A DNA stretch of 64,000 nucleotides, taken from positions 1-64,000 of the forward strand of contig NZ_FOPH01000003.1 of NCBI RefSeq assembly GCF_900113415.1, given 5' to 3'. The stretch's first letter is position 1; each line of letters starts with the position of its first letter. The DNA is from Oribacterium sp. WCC10 (GTDB lineage: Bacteria > Bacillota > Clostridia > Lachnospirales > Lachnospiraceae). A program made the position numbers and the translations under genes. This document shows positions 7,608-16,269 of the stretch, one piece after another. The notes beneath the pieces are model-generated. The model had not been told where the DNA came from and did no database searches. It saw only the letters and a program-made list of their open reading frames with translations.

Positions 7608-8333
7608 TTGGCTGAAACAATAATGCGGGCCAGGAACATTAGAAAAAGCTTTAATATAGGAACGGAAAACGAACTCGAGATTCTGCATGGAATCGATCTC
7701 GACATACATAAAGGAGAATTTGTTTCCATAGTAGGCACAAGTGGTTCAGGAAAATCGACATTTATGAATATACTGGGGCTTTTGGACAGACCTACAAGCG
7801 GTGATTATGAGCTTAATGGCATCGATGTTAGCAGTGCGGCGGACAATGAGCTCAGTCACATCAGAAATAAGGAAATCGGATTTGTTTTTCAGACTTACAA
7901 TCTGATTCCCAGAACCAGTGCATTGAAAAATGTTGAACTTCCGATGCTGTATGCAAGGGTACCGGAAAGAGAACGTAGGGAAAGAGCGGAAATGCTTCTT
8001 GAACTAGTGGGAATGAAGGAGAGGATGCATCACACTCCAGATGAACTATCGGGAGGACAGAAACAGCGAGTTGCAATTGCAAGGTCACTTGTCAATCATC
8101 CGTCAATGATACTTGCGGATGAGCCTACAGGAGCGCTTGATTCTAATACGGGACGTATCGTTATGGATCTGTTTCACAGGCTGCATGAGGAAAACGGGAT
8201 CACAATCGTTCTCATTACCCACTCTAATGAGCTGGCGGAAGAGACTGAAAGAGTCATCACTTTGAGAGACGGTAATATCATCGGAGAGACTGTCGGAAAA
8301 TTCTCTAAAAATCATGATCTAAGGAAACATTGA
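7608..8333 (+). CDS. ABC transporter ATP-binding protein, MacB/LolD type
   Basis: A 241-residue ATPase for the permease that follows. Walker A is GTSGSGKST, the Q-loop region is FVFQTYNLIPRT, the signature is LSGGQKQRVAIARS, Walker B is ILADEPTGALD and the switch is ITHS. These are the hallmarks of the FtsE/LolD/MacB group. I prefer TTG at 7608 as start because GGAGG at 7596-7600 is seven bases upstream; ATG 7587 lies before that site, and ATG 7647 would remove part of the first strand. The last codons overlap an R2 palindrome (8323-8349), so the final residues LRKH come from repeat sequence. Confidence 0.9.
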   Translation: MAETIMRARNIRKSFNIGTENELEILHGIDLDIHKGEFVSIVGTSGSGKSTFMNILGLLDRPTSGDYELNGIDVSSAADNELSHIRNKEIGFVFQTYNLIPRTSALKNVELPMLYARVPERERRERAEMLLELVGMKERMHHTPDELSGGQKQRVAIARSLVNHPSMILADEPTGALDSNTGRIVMDLFHRLHEENGITIVLITHSNELAEETERVITLRDGNIIGETVGKFSKNHDLRKH

Positions 8334-8349
8334 TTTAATCATAGTTTCC
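8323..8349 (+). repeat. R2 palindrome overlapping a stop codon
   Basis: GGAAACATTGATTTAATCATAGTTTCC: arms GGAAAC/GTTTCC with inner TGATT/AATCA. The stop TGA of the ABC ATPase gene is inside the palindrome. It separates the ATPase and permease genes of one operon, so it cannot be an absolute terminator. Confidence 0.75.
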
Positions 8350-8386
8350 ATAGTTATATGTGTGATAGAAAGTGTTATATAGATTT

Positions 8387-9637
8387 ATGCTGATTGAAAA
8401 CATTAAGCTGTGCCTCACCGGGCTTATGGCTAACAAGATAAGAACATTTCTCACGATGCTGGGAATCATCATCGGAATCGCGGCAATGATCGCCATTATG
8501 ACGGTAAGTGATGCGATGAACAAATCGGTAATGTCTTCTATGGGAAGCATGGGCGCGGATAAAATAGAGGTTTTTCTGACTCAGAAGTCATACGATGATT
8601 CGACAAGTCGTGAGATGAAAAACAGTGATTATTTCAATGACAGAATGTTTGAAGAACTTAGTAATAAATTTGAAGGACGAATAACAGGAATTGCTCTTTC
8701 AAAAAGTATTGGTTCATCCCGGGTTGAAAATGGAAAGCTGTATGCCAATGTAGATATCAGGGGACTCAATCCTATGGCTCTTGCCGGTGAAAATCTGACG
8801 ATACTCAGCGGACGCAGCATCACTGAAAAGGATGAGGAGGCTTCTGCGAAGGTTGCTCTTGTTTCGGATAAGTATGTTCAGAAGATATTTCAGGATGATA
8901 ATGCTTCGGCCCTGGGCAAAGAGATAGAAGTGTTGGTAGATAACAAGTATTATACATATACCATAGTGGGAGTATATCAGTATGTTGACAGTGGTATGAC
9001 AGCAGGATTTTCCCAGGAAGATATATCGACGATAGTTTATATTCCGTTTTCTGTTGCTCAGATGCAGGTGGAGAACGGTGATCTGTATGACGAGTTTTCA
9101 GTGAAAGCTTCAAACGGAACTGATCCGGCTTCGCTTTCTATGGAAATTCAGGATTACATAAATACTACATTTTATCAGGATAATGATGCCTACGAGAGCT
9201 ATTCATACAGCATGAAGGAACAGTTGAAGCAGATGAATGCGATGCTTAATACTCAGAAGAATGCATTTATGGCCATAGGTGCTATAGCGCTTCTGGTAGG
9301 TGGAATCGGTGTCATGAATATCATGATAGTTTCTATCACGGAGAGAACAAGAGAGATCGGAACCAGAAAGGCACTGGGAGCGACGAATAATGATATAAGG
9401 ATTCAGTTTATCATTGAAGCCATGATGATCTGTCTGCTTGGTGGAATGATAGGCATCATAGTCGGACTTTCCTTTGGAATACTGGCTACGAAGGTGATGG
9501 GTTTCCAGGGCTCTGCATCTGTAGGTGGTATAGTGGTTTGCGTTCTGTTCTCCATGGCATTTGGGCTGTTCTTCGGCTATTATCCGGCAAACAAGGCGGC
9601 AAAGATGAATCCTATAGAAGCATTGAGATATGAATGA
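8387..9637 (+). CDS. MacB/FtsX-family ABC permease
   Basis: A 416-residue permease of the MacB type. It has an N-terminal amphipathic and first membrane helix (NKIRTFLTMLGIIIGIAAMI), a ~220-residue extracytoplasmic MacB-like periplasmic core domain, then three C-terminal membrane helices (FMAIGAIALLVGGIGVMNIM, FIIEAMMICLLGGMIGIIVG, and one near residues 380-405). The coupling motif TERTREIGTRKALGAT is present. It works by mechanotransmission with the ATPase upstream. The start is uncertain: ATG 8387 fits the family N-terminus but has a poor Shine-Dalgarno, and GTG 8372 in the same frame is an alternative. Confidence 0.88.
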   Translation: MLIENIKLCLTGLMANKIRTFLTMLGIIIGIAAMIAIMTVSDAMNKSVMSSMGSMGADKIEVFLTQKSYDDSTSREMKNSDYFNDRMFEELSNKFEGRITGIALSKSIGSSRVENGKLYANVDIRGLNPMALAGENLTILSGRSITEKDEEASAKVALVSDKYVQKIFQDDNASALGKEIEVLVDNKYYTYTIVGVYQYVDSGMTAGFSQEDISTIVYIPFSVAQMQVENGDLYDEFSVKASNGTDPASLSMEIQDYINTTFYQDNDAYESYSYSMKEQLKQMNAMLNTQKNAFMAIGAIALLVGGIGVMNIMIVSITERTREIGTRKALGATNNDIRIQFIIEAMMICLLGGMIGIIVGLSFGILATKVMGFQGSASVGGIVVCVLFSMAFGLFFGYYPANKAAKMNPIEALRYE

Positions 9638-9732
9638 TGTGTCAGATATAATGAAGTAGAGGTATGGGGGATTGAGCATCATCAGAGAGTGGCAAAAATC
9701 AAAGCTATCGGGATACAAACGGAGATGAATAT

Positions 9733-10440
9733 ATGAAAGATCAAAGATACAGAGTACTTGTGGCAGAGGATGACAGAGACATCATAGACCTGCTTTCGCT
9801 TTATCTGGAAAATGCAGGGTTTGAGGTGCTTACAGCGGAGAATGGGCTCCTGGCCTGGGAATGTCTCGAAAAAGAACAGGATATAGATCTTGTGCTGATG
9901 GATATCATGATGCCGGAGATGACCGGCTATCAACTGCTGCGAAAGATGAGGGAACACCACAACACACCGGTCATAATCATTTCAGCCAAAACAGAGGACA
10001 GCGACAAGATTCTTGGGCTTGATCTGGGGGCGGATGACTATGTTGCTAAACCATTCAATCCCCTGGAGGTAGTAGCCAGAGTCAAATCGAACATACGAAG
10101 ATTCTACAACCTGAATGACAGTTCTTCCGATAATGAAGGTCAAATCAGAGTAGGCGAACTTATCCTTGATGTAAATAACATGACTCTCAAAAAGGGCGAT
10201 GAAGACATTGCTCTGACTCCAATGGAGTATAAGATACTGCATCTCCTGATGCAGAATCCGGGTAAGGTTTTCACCAAGATTCAGATATATCAGCATGCCA
10301 GCGGTGACTATGTGGAAAATGATGAGAATACAGTTATGGTTCACATTTCAAACATCAGGGAAAAGATAGAATCTGATCCTAAGATGCCTGTATATCTGAA
10401 AACAATTAGAGGACTCGGATATAAGTTCGAGAAGAAATAA
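9733..10440 (+). CDS. OmpR/PhoB-family response regulator
   Basis: A 235-residue transcription factor. The receiver domain (about 1-120) shows the acidic pair EDD, phosphoacceptor Asp57 in LVLMDIMMPEM and Lys106 in DDYVAKPFNP. The C-terminal winged helix (about 140-232) has LTPMEYKILHLLMQNPGKVF and the ending TIRGLGYKFEKK. It is partner of the kinase whose ATG overlaps its stop codon by one base (TAATG). Likely targets are this operon itself, judged only by context. Start ATG is 9733, preceded by GGAGATGA-like sequence. Confidence 0.93.
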   Translation: MKDQRYRVLVAEDDRDIIDLLSLYLENAGFEVLTAENGLLAWECLEKEQDIDLVLMDIMMPEMTGYQLLRKMREHHNTPVIIISAKTEDSDKILGLDLGADDYVAKPFNPLEVVARVKSNIRRFYNLNDSSSDNEGQIRVGELILDVNNMTLKKGDEDIALTPMEYKILHLLMQNPGKVFTKIQIYQHASGDYVENDENTVMVHISNIREKIESDPKMPVYLKTIRGLGYKFEKK

Positions 10441-11837
10441 TGAAAGCATTCACATTTAAAAATACAACGGGAAGTCTCTATTTTCTCATCATGCGTGGAT
10501 TCCTGGGATTTATTATAGGAACGGTTATACTCATTGCCGTACTTTATTCCGGAAACTATGTCATGACAAAGAGTCTGGAAAATAAATATTTTTCAGATAA
10601 TAACAATGACTACTTTGCTTATGATGAGCAGGTGGCTTCGGAAAACGGAAAAGAGAATACTCTGATTCAGGAATATGAATACACATACAATGAAAATGAG
10701 AAAGAACTTGAGATGAACCTCAAGTATCTCGTGATTCTTGATGATGAGGGAAATGTCATTTACAGAAACAGACCTATGAATCTGAATATATTAAAGCAGC
10801 ATATCGAAGAATCACAGGATTCGGCAGACTACTTATCAAAGCTGAAGATTTATAACAAGGAAAAGGCAGGAATAGATGCATCGACAGCTGCATTACTGGT
10901 GGCAGGGGAATTTGCACTGATGCTGTTCTTTGTTTTCAAAATGAACAAGAGTGTTCTGAGACCTCTGAATCTGTTGAAAAGTGCGTTGGAGAGATTCGAC
11001 AGGAATGAGGTTGAACTTGAACCAATTGAATATACAGGACCGAATGAACTACAGGAAATCTGTGAATCATATAATGACATGGCTCACGAGCTTAAAAAGA
11101 GCAATGAGGAGAGGAAGAGACTGGAGGAAGGCCGTGAACGTATGCTTGCAGGCATTTCTCATGATATAAAGACTCCGGTGACTGTTATCCAGGGCTATGC
11201 CAATGCCATTCTTGACGGTACAATTCCGCCTCAAAATGAAATGACCTACATAGAGACAATATATAAGAAGTCACTCGTTCTTTCCGAACTTATCAATACT
11301 TTTCATGAGTACAGCAGACTTGAGCATCCTGACTTTGTACTTAGAAAGAAACGGGGAGATATCGGTGAGTACCTGAGGGAGTATATTGCAAACCGTTACG
11401 ATGAGCTGGCCATAGCGGGTTTTGATCTTGAGGTAAGCATTCCTGATGATGCTATATATGCGGAATTTGATCATACAGAGTTAAAGAGAGTGTTTGAGAA
11501 TCTCATCAATAATACATTAAGACATAACCCCAAGGGTACCACTATATATGTAAGTCTTGAGAGAGAACAAGGCCTTCTGGTGGGAGCATCGGAGGTAAAA
11601 CCGATGATCAGGATACTTTTTGGTGATGATGGAATCGGCATTTCGGAAGATATCAGGAAGACAATATTTGATCCCTTTGTCACAGGTGATGAATCAAGAA
11701 AATCCGGAAAGGGATCAGGACTCGGACTTGCAATTTCGAAAAAGATAGTCGAGGCTCATGGTGGTTATATTCATCTTAGATCTAAGGAGAATACTGATCA
11801 CAGTACGGAGTACGAGATACTTCTTCCCGGTAAATAA
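10440..11837 (+). CDS. Sensor histidine kinase
   Basis: A 465-residue membrane kinase. It has a first membrane helix at about 17-38, an extracytoplasmic sensor region of ~110 residues rich in acidic residues, a second helix at about 150-167, a HAMP-like linker, and HisKA with His241 in ISHDIKTPVTVIQGYA. The ATPase domain has the N box NLINNTLRHNPKG, G1 FGDDGIGI, F box FDPFV and G2 GSGLGLAISKKIVEAHGG. It probably senses envelope stress or a peptide and phosphorylates the regulator upstream; the acidic sensor loop suits cationic peptides, but this is speculation. Confidence 0.93.
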   Translation: MKAFTFKNTTGSLYFLIMRGFLGFIIGTVILIAVLYSGNYVMTKSLENKYFSDNNNDYFAYDEQVASENGKENTLIQEYEYTYNENEKELEMNLKYLVILDDEGNVIYRNRPMNLNILKQHIEESQDSADYLSKLKIYNKEKAGIDASTAALLVAGEFALMLFFVFKMNKSVLRPLNLLKSALERFDRNEVELEPIEYTGPNELQEICESYNDMAHELKKSNEERKRLEEGRERMLAGISHDIKTPVTVIQGYANAILDGTIPPQNEMTYIETIYKKSLVLSELINTFHEYSRLEHPDFVLRKKRGDIGEYLREYIANRYDELAIAGFDLEVSIPDDAIYAEFDHTELKRVFENLINNTLRHNPKGTTIYVSLEREQGLLVGASEVKPMIRILFGDDGIGISEDIRKTIFDPFVTGDESRKSGKGSGLGLAISKKIVEAHGGYIHLRSKENTDHSTEYEILLPGK

Positions 11838-11874
11838 AAAACATTCGGTATGAAATTCTGGAGGAGAGATGATT

Positions 11875-12672
11875 ATGAGATATATGGATGAATCAAAAAA
11901 GAATCTGAGACGTCATGTAGCAGTATTTGCCATGGCTGTTATAATCGGAACAGGAATGGTATCGCAGATTTCTGTATTTCCTGTCTATGCAGCTTCCACT
12001 GATGAGAAGGATTATGCATTTTCATCACTGCAGTGGGATACCGGCGATGATCTCATGATGGCTTACTGGGACAGATCAGAGGATGATCAGCATTATAAAC
12101 TTCAGCTTTACAGAGATTCTGTTGCGGTGGAGAATAAAGTCGGGCCTTCTGTTACGGTAACTAACAAGGATTATTATGATTTTACAAAGCTGTGTATAGA
12201 GAATGGTATAGGAAACTATATCTTTACTGTTACAGGCCTTAAGGAAAATGAAACTCAGGCTTCCGAAACAGTAAATATCGACTGGGCTATGTTCCACAAA
12301 ATCGAGGATAAGTATATAGAGGAGCATCCGAAGACCATATTCGGAACCTACAGTTATGACAGGATGAAGTTTATGAAGCTGAATGATCCGGCGGCGACTG
12401 CTACAGGTAAGCAGTTTGCAAATCAGATTTCAAATCCCGGACAGGCTGTAAATCAGAGTAATGCAGCAGTAAAGCAGACTGATGGATGGCTTAAGCTTAA
12501 GGATGCCGACTGGTATCATTTCACAGGCGGCGTCATGGATACAGGCTGGTACACGGATAATGCAACGGGATATAAGTATTATTTCAATCCGGACGGAACG
12601 ATGCATACCGGATATTTATATCAGGGGGGACAGATATACTTTTTTGACCAATCGGGTAAGCTTTGCAATTAA
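11875..12672 (+). CDS. Secreted protein with C-terminal cell-wall-binding repeats
   Basis: A 265-residue exported protein. The signal peptide is at about 1-36 (RRHVAVFAMAVIIGTGMVSQ, cleavage near VYAAS). The middle region resembles an Ig/fibronectin-like fold and is unidentified. The C-terminus holds choline-binding-type repeats (GWLKLKDADWYHFT, GWYTDNATGYKYYFNPDGTM, GQIYFFDQSGK). It is probably anchored non-covalently to the wall. ATG 11875 is chosen since GGAGGAG ends nine bases upstream; ATG 11869 is too close. The stop abuts an R1 copy and only about two to three wall-binding units remain, so the gene may have been shortened by the repeat. Confidence 0.8.
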   Translation: MRYMDESKKNLRRHVAVFAMAVIIGTGMVSQISVFPVYAASTDEKDYAFSSLQWDTGDDLMMAYWDRSEDDQHYKLQLYRDSVAVENKVGPSVTVTNKDYYDFTKLCIENGIGNYIFTVTGLKENETQASETVNIDWAMFHKIEDKYIEEHPKTIFGTYSYDRMKFMKLNDPAATATGKQFANQISNPGQAVNQSNAAVKQTDGWLKLKDADWYHFTGGVMDTGWYTDNATGYKYYFNPDGTMHTGYLYQGGQIYFFDQSGKLCN

Positions 12673-12820
12673 TCAGCAGCACAACTGCCTTCGATTTTTA
12701 ACCTAAGGAGACACGCGGCTTTGATCGCTTCAAAGGAATCTGTAAGGATTCCTGTTCTATGCACACGAGTGTGCGCTGGCGCTAAATCGGTGAGTAGCAA
12801 ATGTTTTTGACACTCACGTC
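12673..12820 (+). repeat. R1 repeat, copy c (modules 3-4 only)
   Basis: It starts at the base after the TAA stop of the wall-binding protein with TCAGCAGCACAACTGCC, then the degenerate stem CTTCGATTTTTAACCTAAG, AGGAATCTGTAAGGATTCCT, CACACGAGTGTG and GTGAGTAG / CACTCAC. Modules 1 and 2 are absent. It fills the gap before the PfkB gene together with ~98 further AT-rich bases. Confidence 0.8.
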
Positions 12821-12918
12821 TTAATATTTATTAAAGTACAATACAAAACTTGTGTCATCTCCTTTATAGATGTATAATGCAAAAACATTTTCTTATAAAG
12901 AGTTTAAAGAGGAGATCT

Positions 12919-13851
12919 ATGACAAACGGAATAGTAGTAATTGGAGCAACATTTGTAGACATTAAGGGATATCCTTTGGAAGTATATGTTCCTAACGGAA
13001 GAAATGCCGGAACCGTAGTTGAGGTTCATGGTGGTGTTTGCCGCAATGTGGCAGAGGATATCGCCAATGTTGAGCTGAAACCTACATTTGTAAGTATAGT
13101 TGATAACAGCGGTACAAGTACTGATGTTATCAATAAGCTTAATCGTCACAAGATAAACACTCAGTATATTCGAAGGGTTGATGGCGGACTGGGAACATGG
13201 CTTGCTGTATTCTCCAATGAAGGTGATGTTATAGCCTCTATCTCAAGAAGACCTGACCTCACTGAGGTTTCTACGATTCTAAGGGAACAGGGAGATGAGA
13301 TCATCAGCAATGCAGACAGTGTTGTTGTAGAGATAGATATGGATTCTGCTATACTTAAGCAGATCTTTGAGCTTGCGGATAAGTATAAGAAGCAGGTTTT
13401 TGCAGTTGTTTCCAATATGTCCATTGCTATGCAGAGACGGGATCTTCTCAAGAGAACAGGTGTTATAGTATGTAACGATCAGGAAGCAGGTATGCTGTTC
13501 TCGGATGACTATTGTGATAAGACACCTGAAGAACTTGTAACGATACTTGACAGACAGGTTAAGTCAGCGCAGTATCCTCGTATGGTAGTTACCATGGGTT
13601 CCAAGGGTGCGGTATATGCTTCAATGGACGGTGAGCCGGGATTCTGCCCGAGTATCCCTGTGGGTGTTATCGATACTACAGGAGCCGGAGATGCATTCTT
13701 CTCGGGTGTTGCCATCGGTCTTACATATGGAAAGTCACTTGGAGAGGCTTGCATGATCGGTACACGCCTTGCAAATTCGGTTATTTCTACAACAGATAAT
13801 GTATGTCCGAGATTTATGCCGAAGGAATTCGGAATAGATGTTCAGAGATGA
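12919..13851 (+). CDS. PfkB-family carbohydrate/nucleoside kinase
   Basis: A 310-residue ribokinase-fold sugar or nucleoside kinase. The N-terminus is GIVVIGATFVDIKGYP, the glycine-rich lid is VHGGVCRNVAEDIANVE (PfkB signature 1), and PfkB signature 2 is DTTGAGDAFFSGVAIG with catalytic Asp at about residue 257. Substrates of close relatives include ribose, pseudouridine and fructose-type sugars; none can be assigned here. ATG 12919 has AGAGGAG eight bases upstream; the upstream in-frame extension to 12850 is not supported. It is monocistronic, with a terminator at 13952-13986. Confidence 0.88.
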   Translation: MTNGIVVIGATFVDIKGYPLEVYVPNGRNAGTVVEVHGGVCRNVAEDIANVELKPTFVSIVDNSGTSTDVINKLNRHKINTQYIRRVDGGLGTWLAVFSNEGDVIASISRRPDLTEVSTILREQGDEIISNADSVVVEIDMDSAILKQIFELADKYKKQVFAVVSNMSIAMQRRDLLKRTGVIVCNDQEAGMLFSDDYCDKTPEELVTILDRQVKSAQYPRMVVTMGSKGAVYASMDGEPGFCPSIPVGVIDTTGAGDAFFSGVAIGLTYGKSLGEACMIGTRLANSVISTTDNVCPRFMPKEFGIDVQR

Positions 13852-13951
13852 TGTTAAGTAATTCAGTAGACAGAAATGTTTAAAGATTGGGTGAGTGCTC
13901 AATAGTGAGAAATTCATCACTTGATATTCACATATAGTACAGAACAGGCAG

Positions 13952-13986
13952 CAGCCGGAGGGTAAGAAAACCCTTCGGCTGTTTTT
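13952..13986 (+). terminator. Terminator after the PfkB gene
   Basis: CAGCCGGAGGGT / ACCCTTCGGCTG with a short A-rich loop, followed by TTTTT. It lies ~100 bases after the stop codon. Confidence 0.8.
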
Positions 13987-14025
13987 AACAGTAATAATGT
14001 AATAAGCATCATCATAATATCGGAA

Positions 14026-14062
14026 CAAAAAAAATCGTTGATATCTTTCGATATCAACGATC
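14026..14062 (-). terminator. Terminator of the ferredoxin gene
   Basis: A perfect stem ATCGTTGATATC / GATATCAACGAT (14034-14062 on the plus strand) is preceded by eight A residues, which read as a T-run on the minus strand. It is 24 bases downstream of the ferredoxin stop codon. Confidence 0.85.
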
Positions 14063-14085
14063 TATGAAAGTTTTGATTTATAGAA

Positions 14086-14256
14086 TTACTTAGCAGCGAT
14101 AGCGCCTGTAGGACAAGCCTCTTCACAAGCACCACAATCGATACATGTATCCTCATCAACAACGTACTTTGAATCTCCAGCTGAAATAGCCTCTACTGGA
14201 CAAACTGAAGCACATGATCCGCAGCTAACGCACTCATCATTGATAAAATGTGACAT
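14086..14256 (-). CDS. 2[4Fe-4S] ferredoxin
   Basis: A 56-residue clostridial ferredoxin. There are two cluster motifs, CVSCGSCASVCP (residues 9-20) and CIDCGACEEACP (residues 38-49), each C-x2-C-x2-C-x3-CP, with internal two-fold symmetry. It is a low-potential electron carrier in the cytoplasm, for example for pyruvate:ferredoxin oxidoreductase, hydrogenase or an AOR-type enzyme. The ATG at 14254-14256 (reverse) is preceded by AGGAGG at proper distance, and a strong terminator follows. It is divergent from the sortase gene. Confidence 0.96.
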   Translation of the reverse strand: MSHFINDECVSCGSCASVCPVEAISAGDSKYVVDEDTCIDCGACEEACPTGAIAAK

Positions 14257-14540
14257 GGGTGTTCCTCCTTGAAATAATATAAAAATTCAAAACTTAGTGT
14301 TCGATGAAGTGTTCAATCTCATCTATACGGATAGTGTAGTATAGTTTTCTCAAAAGTACAATGAAATAATTTTCGAATATTGTATTTTTTTGGAAAATAA
14401 ATTTAGTTATAACTAACTAATTCATACTGCGGAGATGGGGTATATATTGTATACTTTTAAGAAAAATATTTTCTGTTATACTTGGATATGAATAAGATCC
14501 GGAGATAAATACTAAAGACATCAAACTATAGGGGGGCATT

Positions 14541-15359
14541 GTGAAAGAAAAAAAGAAAATTTCAATCGGAACAGTCATTTTTTATATGATTCCGGTATGT
14601 GCGGCTGTGGCTGCTCTGTTTTTCGGAAGGCTGTTTGCAAGAGATTATCTGGAATACAAGGAAGCGGTAGATGAGTACGAGAGGATTGATTCAGATTATA
14701 TCAAAGATGATACGGGGACATCAGACTATACAGATGATGATTCACAGGATGACCCGGCAAGACTCACATTTTTTCCTGATCTCAATATAGATTTCAAAGG
14801 ACTCAGGAATGTAAACAGTGATCTGGCCTGTGTTCTCTATATTCCTGTTTTGAAGATACAGTATCCGGTAGTGTATTCAGCGGATAATGAAGAATATCTT
14901 CACAGAACCTTTGAGGGTAACTATAACAGTTCGGGCTGTATATTCTACGATTATCAAAGTGAAAAGGATTTCCGGGGACAGCATACATTTATATTCGGAC
15001 ACAATATGAAGAATGGTTCCATGTTTGGAAGACTTAAGAAGTTTGAGTCGGATCCGGACACTGCATCAAAGCATCCGTATTTTTATATTTATACAGATGG
15101 AAAAGTAAGAAAGTATGAGATTTTCTCTTTCTATCAGACAACAAGTGAGGGAACAACATATCAAAGTTTCACCGATGATAAAGGATATGATAAATATATT
15201 TCCTACTGCCTTGGAAATTCATATTTTAAGGGATACAGGAACAGAATAGACTTTTCTGAAAGACCCGGTATTGTAACTTTGTCAACATGCATAGGACAGG
15301 CAGGGGGGAATGAACGTTTTGTTGTGCATGGTGCTTTGATAGCAGAATCTGTCTCTTAA
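14541..15359 (+). CDS. srtB: Class B sortase
   Basis: A 272-residue membrane-anchored transpeptidase. It has an N-terminal membrane helix (about 9-28), an acidic linker, then the sortase barrel. Catalytic residues are visible: His153 in FGHNM, Cys250 in TLSTC and Arg258 in ERFVVHG. NSSGCIFYDYQSEKDF is typical of class B. It would link a sorting-motif protein to peptidoglycan or to a pilus; no substrate with a sorting signal is encoded within this window. GTG start, with GGGGGG five bases upstream. Confidence 0.9.
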   Translation: MKEKKKISIGTVIFYMIPVCAAVAALFFGRLFARDYLEYKEAVDEYERIDSDYIKDDTGTSDYTDDDSQDDPARLTFFPDLNIDFKGLRNVNSDLACVLYIPVLKIQYPVVYSADNEEYLHRTFEGNYNSSGCIFYDYQSEKDFRGQHTFIFGHNMKNGSMFGRLKKFESDPDTASKHPYFYIYTDGKVRKYEIFSFYQTTSEGTTYQSFTDDKGYDKYISYCLGNSYFKGYRNRIDFSERPGIVTLSTCIGQAGGNERFVVHGALIAESVS

Positions 15360-15562
15360 AAAATCCAATAGTAAACAATTTTTAAGTTGAAAAACTAATC
15401 AAAATTGTAATACTATTTAATCAAAACCATAATACTTCTGGGTATATCATCATTTATAAGGTTTGTTTAATATGTATCATTTGGGTATTTTTATGGAGAA
15501 AATTTTTTCCGGTGGTACTTTTATTCAACCATTAGAGTGGGTTTTTAAAAAGAGGGGTAAAA

Positions 15563-15760
15563 ATGAATAGTGAAACTTTTATTGTTAATGTTAAGTGCCG
15601 TGAGAACTCAACATGGCAGGGAAAAGTAACCTGGGCACAGAAATCCAAGACCAAGTATTTTCGTTCCACACTCGAACTCATCAAGATGTTGAACGGGGCA
15701 CTTGATAATGCAGAAGCTTCGGATGAGCTGCTTGAGGATGAACTACAGGAAAGCCTTTGA
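15563..15760 (+). CDS. Small WQGK-domain protein
   Basis: A 65-residue soluble protein. Its core, CRENSTWQGKVTWAQKSK then FRSTLELIKMLNGAL, is repeated at the C-terminus of the next gene product, showing a shared ~45-residue domain (STWQGKV, charged turn, FRS-LEL-K-L). I have a general memory of such single-domain proteins in Lachnospiraceae but no known function. RBS is AGAGGGG before ATG. It is likely co-transcribed with the next gene (50 bases apart) and lies upstream of the pilus operon. Confidence 0.7.
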   Translation: MNSETFIVNVKCRENSTWQGKVTWAQKSKTKYFRSTLELIKMLNGALDNAEASDELLEDELQESL

Positions 15761-15810
15761 TATTTGAAATTCGATGACCGGATATTATTACGATTTAGAG
15801 AGGGGATTTT

Positions 15811-16269
15811 ATGGAAAGGCTGAACGGTATCAATCTTGTAAGTGTGCTGGTGGATCGCAGCGAGGAGCATGATTTCAGCGGAAGAATCATCAATCAGTAT
15901 GATGACAAGGAGTTGATCTTTACTTCCAGTATGGGGATGATCAGAGAACTTGAGGAACTGTACAATGAATGGGGGTTTCCTGAGGAGTCTGAGAAAACAA
16001 GAAGTTTCACCATGCGTCGTATAAATGCAGAGGATACTGTCAGGGAGAATGAGACAGAGAAGCGACTTGTGAATTTTGCAAGAGATATAGAGTCTCGGGA
16101 TATCACTTCGGAGAGAGGGGATCTTGCTACATTTCTGATACTTACAGAGATGAGACAACATTCAACCTGGCAGGGTAAGGCGTTACATGCTGAAGCCGAT
16201 GAAAAAAAGAATTTCCAGAGTGTACTGGAGCTTCTTTTCTTCATTGATGATGTGTTAAACGATAAGTGA
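15811..16269 (+). CDS. WQGK-domain protein with N-terminal extension
   Basis: A 152-residue soluble protein. The C-terminal ~45 residues (EMRQHSTWQGKALHAEAD, then FQSVLELLFFIDDVL) are clearly related to the preceding small protein. The N-terminal ~100 residues (YDDKELIFTSSMGMIRELEE) look like a second, diverged alpha/beta domain, possibly another copy: FTSSMGMIRELEELY parallels FRSTLELIKML. RBS is AGAGGGG. Function is unknown; the pair could sense or bind a small ligand or nucleotide, but nothing in the sequence proves it. Confidence 0.65.
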   Translation: MERLNGINLVSVLVDRSEEHDFSGRIINQYDDKELIFTSSMGMIRELEELYNEWGFPEESEKTRSFTMRRINAEDTVRENETEKRLVNFARDIESRDITSERGDLATFLILTEMRQHSTWQGKALHAEADEKKNFQSVLELLFFIDDVLNDK

